From: Phoenix dactylifera
Lineage: Eukaryota; Streptophyta; Magnoliopsida; Arecales; Arecaceae
Length of the DNA: 64,000 nt
Direction: 5' to 3'
Assembly: GCF_009389715.1 (NCBI RefSeq)
Contig: NC_052399.1
Location: 4,728,938 to 4,792,937, forward strand
Below, piece by piece: positions 23,977-34,916 of this stretch (the first letter of the stretch is position 1; every line of letters starts with the position of its first letter). The position numbers and the translations under genes were made by a program. Under the pieces are notes generated by a model. The model worked only from the letters and a program-made list of their open reading frames with translations. It had not been told where the DNA came from and ran no database searches.

Positions 23977-26261
23977 TGACGGAAAGATCATGTACACCTT
24001 TTGCTCAGTCCGTGATTGGAGGCTGCGCCTAGCCGTTATAATGATTCTGAACGGGCCTGGTCCTGGGCTGTGCCGCTTCATTGTTTGGCCGGGCCTGAGT
24101 TTGTGGTGGGGTGGCCCAAGCCTGTTTCATTAACAACTCCAGTTCGATGCCCGCATATTTTTCCCTCCTCCTCTCTCATATTGTTTCATACATCATCCGA
24201 GCGAGCGTTTCTATTCTCAACAAGTTTCCAGAAAGGAATTAGAAAGCCCAGTCCTATCGTCAATGACAATGCCAGAAAGATAGCATATGTAGATTGCGTG
24301 CAAATAACAAGAAATGGCCCCGATGACGAGAGTGCTTGTTCTTTATAATCCTATATTCCTACAATCGACGCGTGTGATATATTTCTATTTACAATGATAT
24401 TTGGGACTGCATCCAACTTACTGGAGTCGTTGACGAAATGCAACTAAAGGTTTTGTAGGGTCTCTCCGAGCCTAGCTGATAGGAGTCCGTATGACCACAT
24501 TTAGTTCCATTATAAATGCGTCACTCGTGCGAAAATAGGGATCGGAAAGGATCCATTGCACGGGGGCGATATTTTGCAAGGAAACCAGCGATTCCCTGGG
24601 CAGCTTCTGGATTGCCAACTCTAGCGACACTAAGGTTTACCACTTGGACGTTGCCAATGGACGACAAGTGTCCAAAGAGCGACGCCTATTTCCCATTATT
24701 GAAAGACCTCGGCGCCAACCCCTCCGCAACAAGTCCAACATCTTTGCCTTTATTAAAAGGTTAAAACCCTTGAATTGTCAGCGATCCACATATATTATAT
24801 TATGCCATGCGCGGAAAGGACGACACAAAAAGCCGTATTAGGTGAGAGGGAGAGGGAGAGGGAGAGGGGGCCACTTGCTTTAAGCATAAAGAGAGCCACC
24901 CCTGCCCTGTCATTCTATAATAAAAATAATCTCTATCTTTGTAATTTGTATGCATATATTATCTAAAGAGGGGGTGAAGGCCTTCGGACCAGGCAACCAA
25001 TGATACCGCATTGATCACCTCATCAAGCTCCTCTTACTTCAATCTTCTCCTTTCCCATCTTGTACCGAATGCTGAAGGATAACTGTCATTTGTTTTTCTT
25101 TTTCTTTTCGTATGGGCAGATAAGTCCGGTCCTATCTGGAAATTCCCAGAATATTCTTCGCCAGATTCTTCGCAATGATCAATGTCGGGTACCCTGCTCT
25201 GATTTGTCCAGGAATGGGGATGCCAATCGCCATCCTTGCTTGGCAGCATTCATTCAGCTATATTATCATATCACCTTCTCGAAGAGTCTCGGTCGCTTTA
25301 CTCACTTATTAAACGTCTTAACCTACCTTCACCACAAACTAAAACCAACCTCGTTTGTGTTATTTATATTGTTGTTGGTAAGGTTAGTCTTTGGCTCATA
25401 TGTTAGATACAAGTTGTGACAAATGTGTACTAGATTATTATTTTTTTTTTTTTTGGCTAAGAGTTTCCACTATCATAATTATAATTTTAAACCTAGAGGC
25501 TATGATGAATTATTTTTAAATCATTTCGAACTTTCTTCCAACATAGAACTGCTTTTAAGACGATAGTACGATAGCTGAGCCATACCAAATACAAATGGTA
25601 TGCTATCTTGCTGAAGCATGCTGTTGTGGTGAATTATTACCGTCCCAATCATTTTTCTACTGTGCCATGTCCTGCATAAGATGAAGACGGGCACCCCCTT
25701 CTGCAAGTTCCAAAACTAAATTGGTGAAAGAAGCTATGCCTGGCTAGCTAGCTGATAGAAAAATTATTATGTAGATTTAGAATGGCATAAAATTATATAA
25801 TAATCTCATCCGAGAAATAAAGCTATCTAGATTCACAATCTAATGGTTTTATTGTATGGTTGAATGAATCTATTTAGATTCACAATGGATATGATCCATC
25901 TAATAATTATTTTGAAAGAAGATGAATTCTTTTGAAATTGGGATGGTGGCGTCTCTTTCTCCCCCTTTTCTCTAATAAGAGGCTGACCGCACCCAACCCT
26001 CCACTGCCCAATCTCTCCCTTTTCTGTAACAAGAGGCTGGCCGCACCCAAACCTCACTGCCGTGCCAAACCCAAACCCCAGATGCTGACGCCAATAAATT
26101 CACAGACGTAATCCCTCGCCCTACATCCATCCAATGGAAATAGTTCATGCTGACGCCCCTCCATTTATAAATATGTGCTCTTGACATCATCACATGCCAT
26201 CCATCCATCCATCCATCCTTCCTCCACCTGCAACAAGTAGAAGGGAAGGAAGGGACGCAAA
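23977..26261. other. Intergenic, no gene recognised; small repeats only
   Basis: Short open frames here do not resemble known proteins. There is a GAGAGG run at 24843-24870. Two diverged copies of a ~55-bp unit (TAATAAGAGGCTGACCGCAC and GTAACAAGAGGCTGGCCGCAC) lie at about 25951-26063. The last ~150 bases are the promoter and leader of the small gene that follows. Confidence 0.5.
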
Positions 26262-26815
26262 ATGAGGTCTTCTCTGATGGGGTCTCACGGGGTGGCCTTG
26301 GCCACCGCCATGGCGGTCTCCGGCACCGTAATTCTCCTCGCCCTCTGCCGGCAATGGTCCTTCCCGGCCCGGCAGTGCAATCTTCGCTCCTGCATCTCCT
26401 CTGGTTCTTTCCCTTCTCAGAGTCTTCCCTGATTTTCTTCTTTCCTTTCAATTCGCTCTCAAAACCAACAGAAAACCCAGATTCCTCCTCCCTTCTATTG
26501 TATCGATTATTCGTTATTAACTATTAATTATGACGACGATGTGCTGCAGAGGAGAGGAAAAGGGACAGAGCGAGCAGCAAGAAGAAGAAGAGGGTCCACT
26601 TCGCGGCGCAGGTGGAGGAGCTCCTTGGGGAGACCAGCGGCAGCAGCGACGAGGAGGAGGAGGAGGAGGAGGAGGAGGATATGGCCACCCTGCCACCGGC
26701 GTCGGCGCGGTCGGAGGAGGAGGTCCGACGGGTCCGGGGAATGCCGGCGAACCGGGTGGCCCTGTACAACGGAATTCTCCAAGATCGCTTGCACCGAATG
26801 ACCTGTTCCTATTGA
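26262..26815 (+). CDS. Plant-specific small membrane protein with conserved C-terminal MPANRVALYNGIL motif (exons 26262-26403, 26550-26815)
   Basis: The first exon begins MRSSLMGSHGVALATAMAVS and ends in phase 1 at a GTTCTT donor; a 146-bp intron ends GCTGCAG, and the second exon continues ERKRDRASSKKKKRVHFAAQ. The product is 135 residues. Residues ~11-28 form one hydrophobic helix (signal anchor). A basic patch with KKKKRVHFA follows, then an acidic run of nine Glu, then a C-terminus with MPANRVALYNGIL (112-124) and DRLHRMTCSY. I recall small uncharacterised plant proteins with the same order: hydrophobic N-terminus, KKRVHFA, and MPANR-ALY-GIL near the end. No biochemical function is known to me. 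The two-exon join restores a continuous frame exactly, which is the main support. The donor is non-optimal. Confidence 0.78.
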
Positions 26816-26874
26816 TTCCTTCTCTTCCTTCCTTTCTTTAGCGTACCAAAAGTTTAACCCCCAATTCTTTGTAT

Positions 26875-26886
26875 AGAGAGAGAGAG

Positions 26887-26939
<53 letters not shown>
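26875..26939. repeat. Compound microsatellite (GA)n(TG)n(AG)n
   Basis: Perfect AG, then TG, then AG dinucleotide runs over 65 bases, just 60 bases after the stop codon of the small membrane-protein gene and so probably in its 3' UTR. Confidence 0.95.
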
Positions 26940-27215
26940 TTGGAGAATCTGCTGACCGTGCTCGGACTGGATGCAGGGAGAAGCACATGTGTGCCTAAGC
27001 TGCTTGCCATTTACCGAACGAACGCTTCCTTTGTACCGTGAATTTCTGTTTCACAAAACCAAGTTGGGCGGTCGAGTATGATGATGATGAGGCATGTGGA
27101 TATGTTGTGGCTGCTTTTGCGGTGACCGACAAATTGTTGGAGTCGAACAGCCTTTGGAAATTTGGAGGGGGCAAGGCGGGGACCGAGGAGGGCCCGGTAG
27201 TTTGACCGAGCATCG

Positions 27216-27310
27216 TTAGGCCAAGAGATTCCCACACCGATCTTTTTTCTGATAAAGCAGCCCTCCATCTTGAACAGTTCTAGTACACATACGTCCACTG
27301 AAATCACAAT
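27216..27310 (-). repeat. Dispersed repeat, copy 1 (copy 2 at 31375-31470)
   Basis: The stretch CCAAGAGATTCCCACACC, TCTGATAAAGCAGCCCTCC, ATCTTGAACAGTTCTAGTAC and CCACTGAAATCACAAT is repeated at 31375-31470 with few changes. The minus strand of both copies reads FKMEGCFIRK in one frame. Because copy 1 directly abuts an RNase H fragment, both may be pieces of the same LINE family, but the peptide itself is not recognised. Confidence 0.75.
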
Positions 27311-27354
27311 ATATGACATTGGAACCGAGGAGATGGAGTCCCAGAGTACATGGC

Positions 27355-27620
27355 TCGCATGATTAGCCCCATAAAAAAGCTATCTTATCCACAGCATCAT
27401 TAGTCTCTCTGTGGATCTGGACAGCTTCGGATAGGACAAGGGTGAAACTGATCCTCTAAATTTCGGAAGATGATAATCACCTTCAATCCGGGTTGCTGGT
27501 TTCATTATCCAATTGATCAGCATCCTTTAAGTCCCCTTCCAGCACAATGTTAGCTCCTCCAAGCATAGTAGCGGCACCGATAACTCCCTCCCCTGCCAAC
27601 GGGACGTGACATGACATTAA
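27355..27620 (-). pseudogene. Second RNase H / LINE fragment, broken
   Basis: On the minus strand one frame reads GEGVIGAATMLGGANIVLEGD and hits stops near 27485; another frame then reads VQIHRETNDAVDKIAFLWG. These are the EG-x-x-A, LEGD and H-RE-NDAVD blocks of the RNase H domain also seen at 22546-23250, but separated by stops and at least one frameshift. It is a different, more damaged copy. Here the EGD aspartate is kept. Confidence 0.6.
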
Positions 27621-28820
27621 TCTTCGGAATGCAACGCGCGCGCGCGCACAAAAACCAAAAACAAAAAAAAGGGCCACCCCATGTCGCATGATGCAACTCC
27701 CTGCCGTTCCTGTGCGCGAGTGTGTGGATCACGCTCGCTCGTGGCCGTCCCTATCCATCGTAATGGCTGGCGTCAGGCTGAGGGTCAGCCCATGGCAGGG
27801 GGCCAAGTGCTCGCCCACTCCCTCGGTCTGGGGCAAGCAGTAGTGTTTCTGCTCATCGATGGGCGACGATTGGCCCTCCCACCGGATGGAGAAGCCATAG
27901 AATACAGGCAATATTTGGTCTCCGGCCCCACCTGCTGCTGGAAGCCTGATTTTGAAAATATCGCGCTTTTTTTTTTTTAATGATTTGGCTGGTTGCACTT
28001 ATGCTAGAGTAATTTAAATTACCATTTATACCATGAAAATTATCGAGCCAGGATTTTGTCCGTACCGCTGTTTCATGTTATAAGCAAGCCGTGGGTCGTC
28101 TGCCGGTGGGACAGGACCGGATCTTGCTGGTTTTTCCGACAGAAGAGGGATCGAACTTATTGGATGGCGGAGCTAGCGCATCTCTACTGATGGATCCGGA
28201 GCAGGAGAGCGTCAAGGGACTTTCAACAAAAGGCCAAAGACCGTCCGTGATTGCATTGGTTAATTAATTTCCTGCTCTTCTATTACGTCCGATATGCGCT
28301 CCTCTCGACAATTCTAGAATGCATCGTGGACAAAATTTGGATGATAGCGTAGCACAAGACATTTCACTACACTTGTTTAGATGACTTTGTGTACATAAAA
28401 CCGCTTCATGGAATAAAAATACAAACCAAAGCATCACAGGAGCCCTGCCTTATCAGAAGTCGCTCCTTTAGTTCCCCAACATTAGTGCTAGGGTGGCAAA
28501 AAAGAAAAGCAGAATTTCTATCATGTTAATTAAGAAAAAAAACGAGAAGTCTCTGGTCCGAGTCTGGATGTAATATCATCCCTCAAAACTTTTGGAACCT
28601 CACCCTCCAATTTTTTTGTGTAGCCAACAAAAAAGAGAAAGAAAAAACATTAAAAAATGAAAAAAATTCTCGGACCAGGATTGTGGAAAGAAGGATTCGC
28701 CTACCTTCGCGCCCATCCACGTTGCAATAATCCACTGCTTGCTTCGAGATATATGCATGTCGGGATGAATGAGGGAGTTCGGATCGCTTCGAGATATGTG
28801 ACTTGGGTGATTCAACGATG
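27621..28820. other. No gene seen
   Basis: This stretch contains a (CG)n run at 27637-27648, poly-T tracts and random short ORFs. No coding block, RNA gene or complete repeat was recognised. Confidence 0.4.
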
Positions 28821-28821
28821 G

Positions 28822-29215
28822 ACGGGCGCAAATAAAGGTTCAAATGGGTCATGTTAGATCGGGGTCACTCATGATCCAATCTAACTTGATTTTTTGTTCG
28901 GGTTCTAATTTTGGACTCAGACCTGATCCGATAAAAGATCGAGTCGGGTCGGCTCCATATATAACTCAGATCCAATCCAAAAAATTCGAATCCGATTTCA
29001 GTTTGATTTGGGTCCGAGTTGGATCCGATGCAGATCGATCCATCCATGACTTTAGAATTTGTGTTTGCACCTCCGCGGGCTGCAGCCCACATGTCTAAAT
29101 AATTTTACAGATTCAGATCGGATCGGATATAAATTTAGTAAATCTAGATCCAATCCGAAAATAGAACAGGTTCAATTTTAGAATCCGATCCGGCTCTACA
29201 AGACCTCTAAAATGG
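28822..29215. repeat. GGGTC/GATCC-rich dispersed repeat, related to 34560-34735
   Basis: The sequence starts GGGCGCAAAT and is dense in GGTCC-, GGATCC- and GATCCGA-like words. A similar block occurs in opposite orientation at 34560-34735; both contain GTTCGGGTTCTA followed by TTTTGGAC. It is likely a MITE-like or other non-coding family; ends were not resolved. Confidence 0.55.
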
Positions 29216-29277
29216 ACTGGGTTGAATCAAATCATGAGTCAACGCACGAGCCAACAATGAATTCCGTCGGAATTCAT

Positions 29278-29480
29278 TTACGTGGGACACACACCCGCCG
29301 GATCATCCTTTGGTGCCGGCATACCAAAACTCAAGCTGGCTGTCCTCTCCACCTCTTTCAACCCTTGATGAGGAGGCGGAATGATCAAATCTGTCTCCCG
29401 GTCAATGAGGAAGTTGTACACGGAACCATTGATCAAATACGCGAACACGTCAAAGTGGTTCTCATCGTCCGTCCGAACTT
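29278..29480 (-). pseudogene. Unrecognised coding-like fragment (C-terminal, minus strand)
   Basis: The minus strand carries an open frame of about 66 codons reading DENHFDVFAYLINGSVYNF, DLIIPPPHQGLKEVE and LSFGMPAPKDDPAGVCPT before a stop at 29278-29280. Its composition looks like a real protein end rather than noise. In the next ~500 bases upstream on the minus strand other frames give coding-like pieces (DFAVFLIERN, GAVLLVGTTGQGK) but with stops between them. I do not recognise the family; it is either a decayed gene or the 3' exon of an unseen gene. Confidence 0.35.
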
Positions 29481-32400
29481 TTCTGCAGCATGGTAATCGT
29501 AAGCGCGCTGGTCAGGCAACCATCTCGATGCCGCTGAGCATGACCCATACCAAAATCCAGCAGGATAAGCATTTTTCATGGATGGATAGATGCATGCATT
29601 TCAATCTCACATACCGCCGTACTTCATTCGCTGAAGCCATGAGCTGACAGAGAATCGGAAGACGTCTGCTTTCCCTGGCCCGTAGTGCCGACCAGCAGGA
29701 CTGCCCCAATCATCAGCTCCTTCCATGCATCAAAGATTCCTCTCGATCAGGAAGACAGCAAAATCCTGAGATGACGATGATGCGGTCTGTGCCACGGCTC
29801 TGACCTGGTCCGGGGGACCTACAGGTCTCTCTCATAGACCACGGAAGCCAATTCGAGGAGCGCCAGGGAAGAGTGCGTGCAAAGAGGCAGATGCCCGCGT
29901 GAGACGCAACCACTTTTCTTTCTATTCGCATTTGCCCATTTCCCCAATGTGAAGGCAATGGTGCCGTACGACGAATAAAGTTCCCAGCGTACACCATTTT
30001 ATATTGCTGCACAGAGCAAAAAAAAGAAGAAAAAAAAAAAAGCGCGAAGAAAAGAAAAACGACGCATGCAGAGAGGAAAGTCAGCGACCTACATCATCAG
30101 AGTATGTAGGTTGCATATCCTGAGGTCGATAGATTTGATAAATGTCATACCCAAAAATGAACAATCCTGATTCGAGACTTATAGAAAATGAGGTTCTAAT
30201 ATCAAATAACCTACAGTGTCGGGAAAGTAAATGGGAATGCTATTTCCACAGACTTACATCCTAATTACATCAGCAGCCAGCAGGGTTGATGAATAAACAG
30301 ACGCAAATAGAATTTGGCGAGAGGATGATCGAGTGACTAGGGAAGCAAATCAGGGGTCAGTTTTGAGCTTCCGTCCCCTGGAACTGGCAAGATTTGCTGC
30401 TCGATTTGAAAAAGAAATTCCTTTGTGCTCCTCGGTCGCAGATCATGCAGCGATGACCAGACTAGTTCATGAACAGCTGATTTCTTTGCAACTAAGGGGC
30501 GTCCAGTCCCGAGGAATGTTCAAATTAATCTCAACCAAACTAATCCTTGGAATTCAATTTTAGTGGCTATAATTGGAGATGAGGCTCCGGTACAATGATC
30601 TTCCATGCAGTTGCTATATATGACTTTTCTGTGGATGAAGAAGATGACATGGCTTAGGGTGCTATATCTGACGAGTTTAAGAGCAGGGACAGCCAAACTG
30701 TATGGATTGACATGCAGTGCAATTAGTGAAGCCGCATGAAAAGGTTGACAAGGATGCTTGAAGTATGACTAGCAAGTGATGCGCAAATACTTGAACTCTG
30801 TTTAAAGATGGTAAATGATTTCTATAGGCTGAACAAACTTCTTGAAATTTCTGAAGGAAGGAAGGACAAAACTGAAAAGAAGATTCTGCTTCCAGGACAA
30901 AGAGGTGCAGCAAATAGCATGAAATATGGATTGCTGCACTGACTTCGGTATCGAGTTTAGTCCTGAAATAGCTGTTTTGTCCCAAATTCTATGGCAGATG
31001 GCTCAACTAACTACAAATGCAGCTCAAGAAACATTGCTAAACAAGACGTATCACTTATTTAGTGGTGTTTCTCGAGCCGCATCCCTGTGGTTATATACGA
31101 TGTATCATTAACTTGCTAACAACTATTAGCTCATTTGAGCGGCACCTTCCAGGGTTCAGCTCCTCGGTGTTGCATTTGAAAAATTTTATAATGAAAAGAA
31201 GAAGAAGACAATCTTTATTAAGATGGCATGCTGCTTCAAGTACAACAATATTTGTTAGAAAGTGTGAACAAAGGAAAGAAAAAAAAAAAGCTTTCGCTAT
31301 GTCATGATTGATAGCAATCCAAAAAAGTTATTAAAAATATGAACCGCTCACCAAGCAACAAGGCGAACAAAGTCCAAGAGATTCCCATACCCATCCCTTT
31401 TCTGATAAAGCAGCCCTCCATCTTAAACAGTTCTAGTACACAAACATCCACTGAAATCACAATTAGAACATCCATATATTTTATGTAAACCATCTGTTTC
31501 TTCCAAAGTCTCCAAACTAAAACCATCAAGTTTATGAATTATTAAAGCTAGACCATGTCCAATAAGATAATCAATGACGGAGACTGAAACTTTAATACAT
31601 TAGAAAAAATGGAGAATAGATTTCCTAATCCTAATAGAACAAACCAGGTTCGCTCCAAACTCAGAAAGTTTTGTGAACAAAAAACAATATGTATACAATC
31701 AATATAAATCAAGTATTAACCACAATGCTAATTTATACATGCACATTATCAGAAGAATCAGAACATTAGCAAGGCAGAGCATGCTTTGAGCAGCCAAAGC
31801 AGTCCTTAGTTCATTCTTGCTTCAGATTAAAGCTAGGAGTCTGATGCAAATAGCAGCGTTGACATGGAGCTAATCCTTGTTTCTATCAGAACCACCTAGA
31901 GATTGGAATCCAGGATATGACCATTACACCACTCACTCCAGCTACTCATCTTTTGCTCCAGCAACTCAACTAAAAGGATCTTGATGTGTTTGCTACTATA
32001 AGTATAGAGACAAAGTAGTAATTCAATTGGCATGTTTTAGCATTTTCAGTCCAACTAAGCATCAATCAAGATCTCACAAAGATAACTCCAGCAAAATTAA
32101 AATATAGCACACAACATATGTATAATTTAGTGGTACAATAATCCATTTTACACCATTAATTAAACATTCTGGCAAAAATTTCAAGATGGATAATCTGAGC
32201 TTTGCAGCATGACCTATCGCTGATACATCTGCATCAAGTATGCCACTTAGTTGCCAGAATCAAGAGTAGGTGCGGAAGCAGGTACAGGTGCAGTGAAGCG
32301 GATATTATAAAAATGCTTGAAGGAAGCACTTAGGAGCAGGTACAGGTCTGAGTTTCAGGAGAGTTTCAAAGCTGGTAGATTGCCTCAGCTAGAAGTTCTA

Positions 32401-34559
32401 TGCTACTAGGCATATGCCATGAGTATAGCGTGCAGAATACACCTATCAATAATCTAATATGTGTGTATGTGTCGGTCAGAAAAAGGCAATGGAGTGCATC
32501 AATGTGACACAGAACAGACACCAGCAACAAATGTTGTTAACCATAGAAAAATGAAGGTTTTATTGATAGAAAACTAAGACAAGACCTGGAGATATCTGCT
32601 TTCAATCCATGTTCAACGATTCCTTGATACACCTCTGTCTTAATAGTGTCCATATTAAGTTGCAACGGCTTTAGTTCTTCCTTTTCAAGGATTATTTAGG
32701 AACTGTCAAATAAACCACAATTCCCTATACTGATCAGGTATAAGGTTGTCACTATGTCATGTTATTTTTTGGTCTCAATCTCAGTTGAGAGATTCAAAGA
32801 AAAGGCAACTTATCATTCAGCTTGGTCCATGTATATACATAGCAATCCTGTGAAGAACTTTGAACAATAATAATGAACTCATATGTTATACATGTGAAAG
32901 ATATTCAATTGTAATTCATAAAACTAATAGAGCAAGTCAGAATGGAACAAGAAACTCAGGAATAAGATTCTCTCGCTCACACGAAATGGTTAACTTAGAA
33001 GGAACTTCTTGACAATGCAATTTTTTTTGAAGACTGCAACAGAACGAAGCAATAATAGAATATGGTATGCTAAAAAGAATGCATCAAATGAGAGAAAGCA
33101 AGATGTGAAGCTCAAACTGCCAGGAGACATAATCTCAAATAGGAATACAAGAAGTTTAAATGATCCTACAGCTCATCTAGCACACGAGAACAATGCAACT
33201 TTCTGTTCATGGAACATGTCCCACCTAACCCATGATATGAATACTAAACAAGAAAACTGAACTAAAATGAGTGTAGCAAGAGGAATATGCCAAGAAAGCT
33301 TTGTTAATAACTGATTAGGTTAGAGATAGTAAGAAGTACTCTCCGAGGAAATGGAGAAGTAGCGAAGATAAAAACATTGAACTAAATCAAATGAGACGGA
33401 ATCAATCATGAGCAACACCAAACAAAATAGGAAAGAAACATTTCCTACTTGGATTTATGCTGAAAAGTTTGACACGGGTAAATGTACTTTAAAAATCCTT
33501 GATGAAAGTGGTGACTTGACTTTGTTTACTATTTAATTGTAGCATCATGATGGCCATTAGGTATGAGAAATTTATAAGATTCATTCTTCTTGTTTTTTCC
33601 AACAAGGTAAGGAAAAACATATGAATGAAGGAGCTCTCCTATAACTTCAGAATATGATTGGCAAATTTCATATTCCAGCTGGTTACCAATGGATCAGAAC
33701 ACTGTACAGCTCAATCCCAAGATAATCATATGGAAGATTTTTCCGTTAAATGTGTTATAATGTTCGATGTCTACAATGCATACGGCAGTTGCGGATGCAA
33801 TACACATCCACAATCCATATAGATATTCGAACAAAAGGAATGCAATTTCCGTAATCAGGGATCCCTCTCATCCCTATGACGCTCGGACAAACTTTGCGAT
33901 ACCTTTAAGCTCTCTTCCGTATGTAAGTGGCATATGACAGTCTTATCTATTCGACGTCGGGAAGTTTAAGAAAAACAAAAACGAGCCTTTTAAGTAGAGG
34001 GAGCCTTATAAGGCGTTTTGATTAGGGATGAAGAGCGAGCATCACATGATAGCTGGAAGCCTGGAATAAAATGGATAAATCAAAGCATGTAGAAGATCAA
34101 TTCGACTATGAAATTAACAGAGATAAAGTAGTTAAAATGGATTCCTGCCGTGTAATAAAGAAAGTGAATCGCACCAGTCTCAGGGCGCGCAGAGGCGTGC
34201 GGTTGCTGAGGCTGCAGAAAGAATGAACTGGGCATGGGCATTGCAAGCCCTTCAGGGTGCCGATATTTGAAGCAACAAGTAATCGTGGCATGCAGCACTC
34301 CGGAATGTGCACCGATCGAAAGAGGAAAAGAAAAGACGTTAGAGAAGACGAGGGAGATGAGGCCTAACCCGCGGCCAATCAAATATATCGATATTAATAT
34401 ACGGTGATAAGTGAGTGCAAAAAATGAAATCGAAGAAGAAGCGAGCGAACGGAACGGCAGAAACCCTTTACCTGGAGCACGAGGGAAGTTCCTTTCGAGC
34501 TGCCCTGAGAGGGCGAAGAGGAGTACGAAGGCCCAGTCTATTGATCGGCCCGCACTTGC
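29481..34559. other. Gene-poor AT-rich stretch; nothing firmly identified
   Basis: Possible coding remnants on the + strand near 30780-30930 (MVNDFYRLNKLLEISEGR in one frame) are surrounded by stops. Copy 2 of the dispersed repeat lies at 31375-31470. From 31.5 to 34.0 kb I see neither sustained coding sequence nor clear transposon ends. The 34080-34619 minus open frame is discussed under rejected items. Confidence 0.4.
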
Positions 34560-34735
34560 TTTGGGCCTGTGGGCCGATCCGAAAAAACTAGGCCCAGGAC
34601 CATTGTGGACCTGATCCAATCCGATTTTTTATTAGGTTGAACCTAGGTCCAAAAGTAGAACCCGAACATGAAACCGGATTTGGTTGGGCCACTCATGACC
34701 CGGTCCAACCCAATCTATTTGCACGCCTACTGAAA
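34560..34735. repeat. GGGTC/GATCC-rich dispersed repeat, second copy
   Basis: In reverse complement this begins GGCGTGCAAAT and contains GTTCGGGTTCTA and TTTTGGAC, matching the 28822-29215 block. It is non-coding. Confidence 0.5.
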
Positions 34736-34916
34736 CTTCCATTGTTAAACTATGTTGATTAACCTCAGCTCTGATTGAGTCCTTGCCCTATAATTTATTG
34801 ATTGAATAGCTTAGGCCTGACCCATCCGGAACCGCCAAACACTGTCACTCGACCAACCGTCTCCTTCCTTATTATTTAAATTCGAATAAAAATTAATCTC
34901 GCTTTTAATGTCTTAA

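Noticed and set aside
26528-27010. 160-codon minus-strand frame with Leu/Ser and His/Thr runs
   Set aside because: It is antisense to the second exon of the small membrane-protein gene and to the compound microsatellite.
34080-34619. 179-codon minus-strand open frame
   Set aside because: It runs into the GGGTC-rich dispersed repeat at its 5' end and reads Phe/Leu/Ser-rich with no recognisable domain; not supported as a gene.
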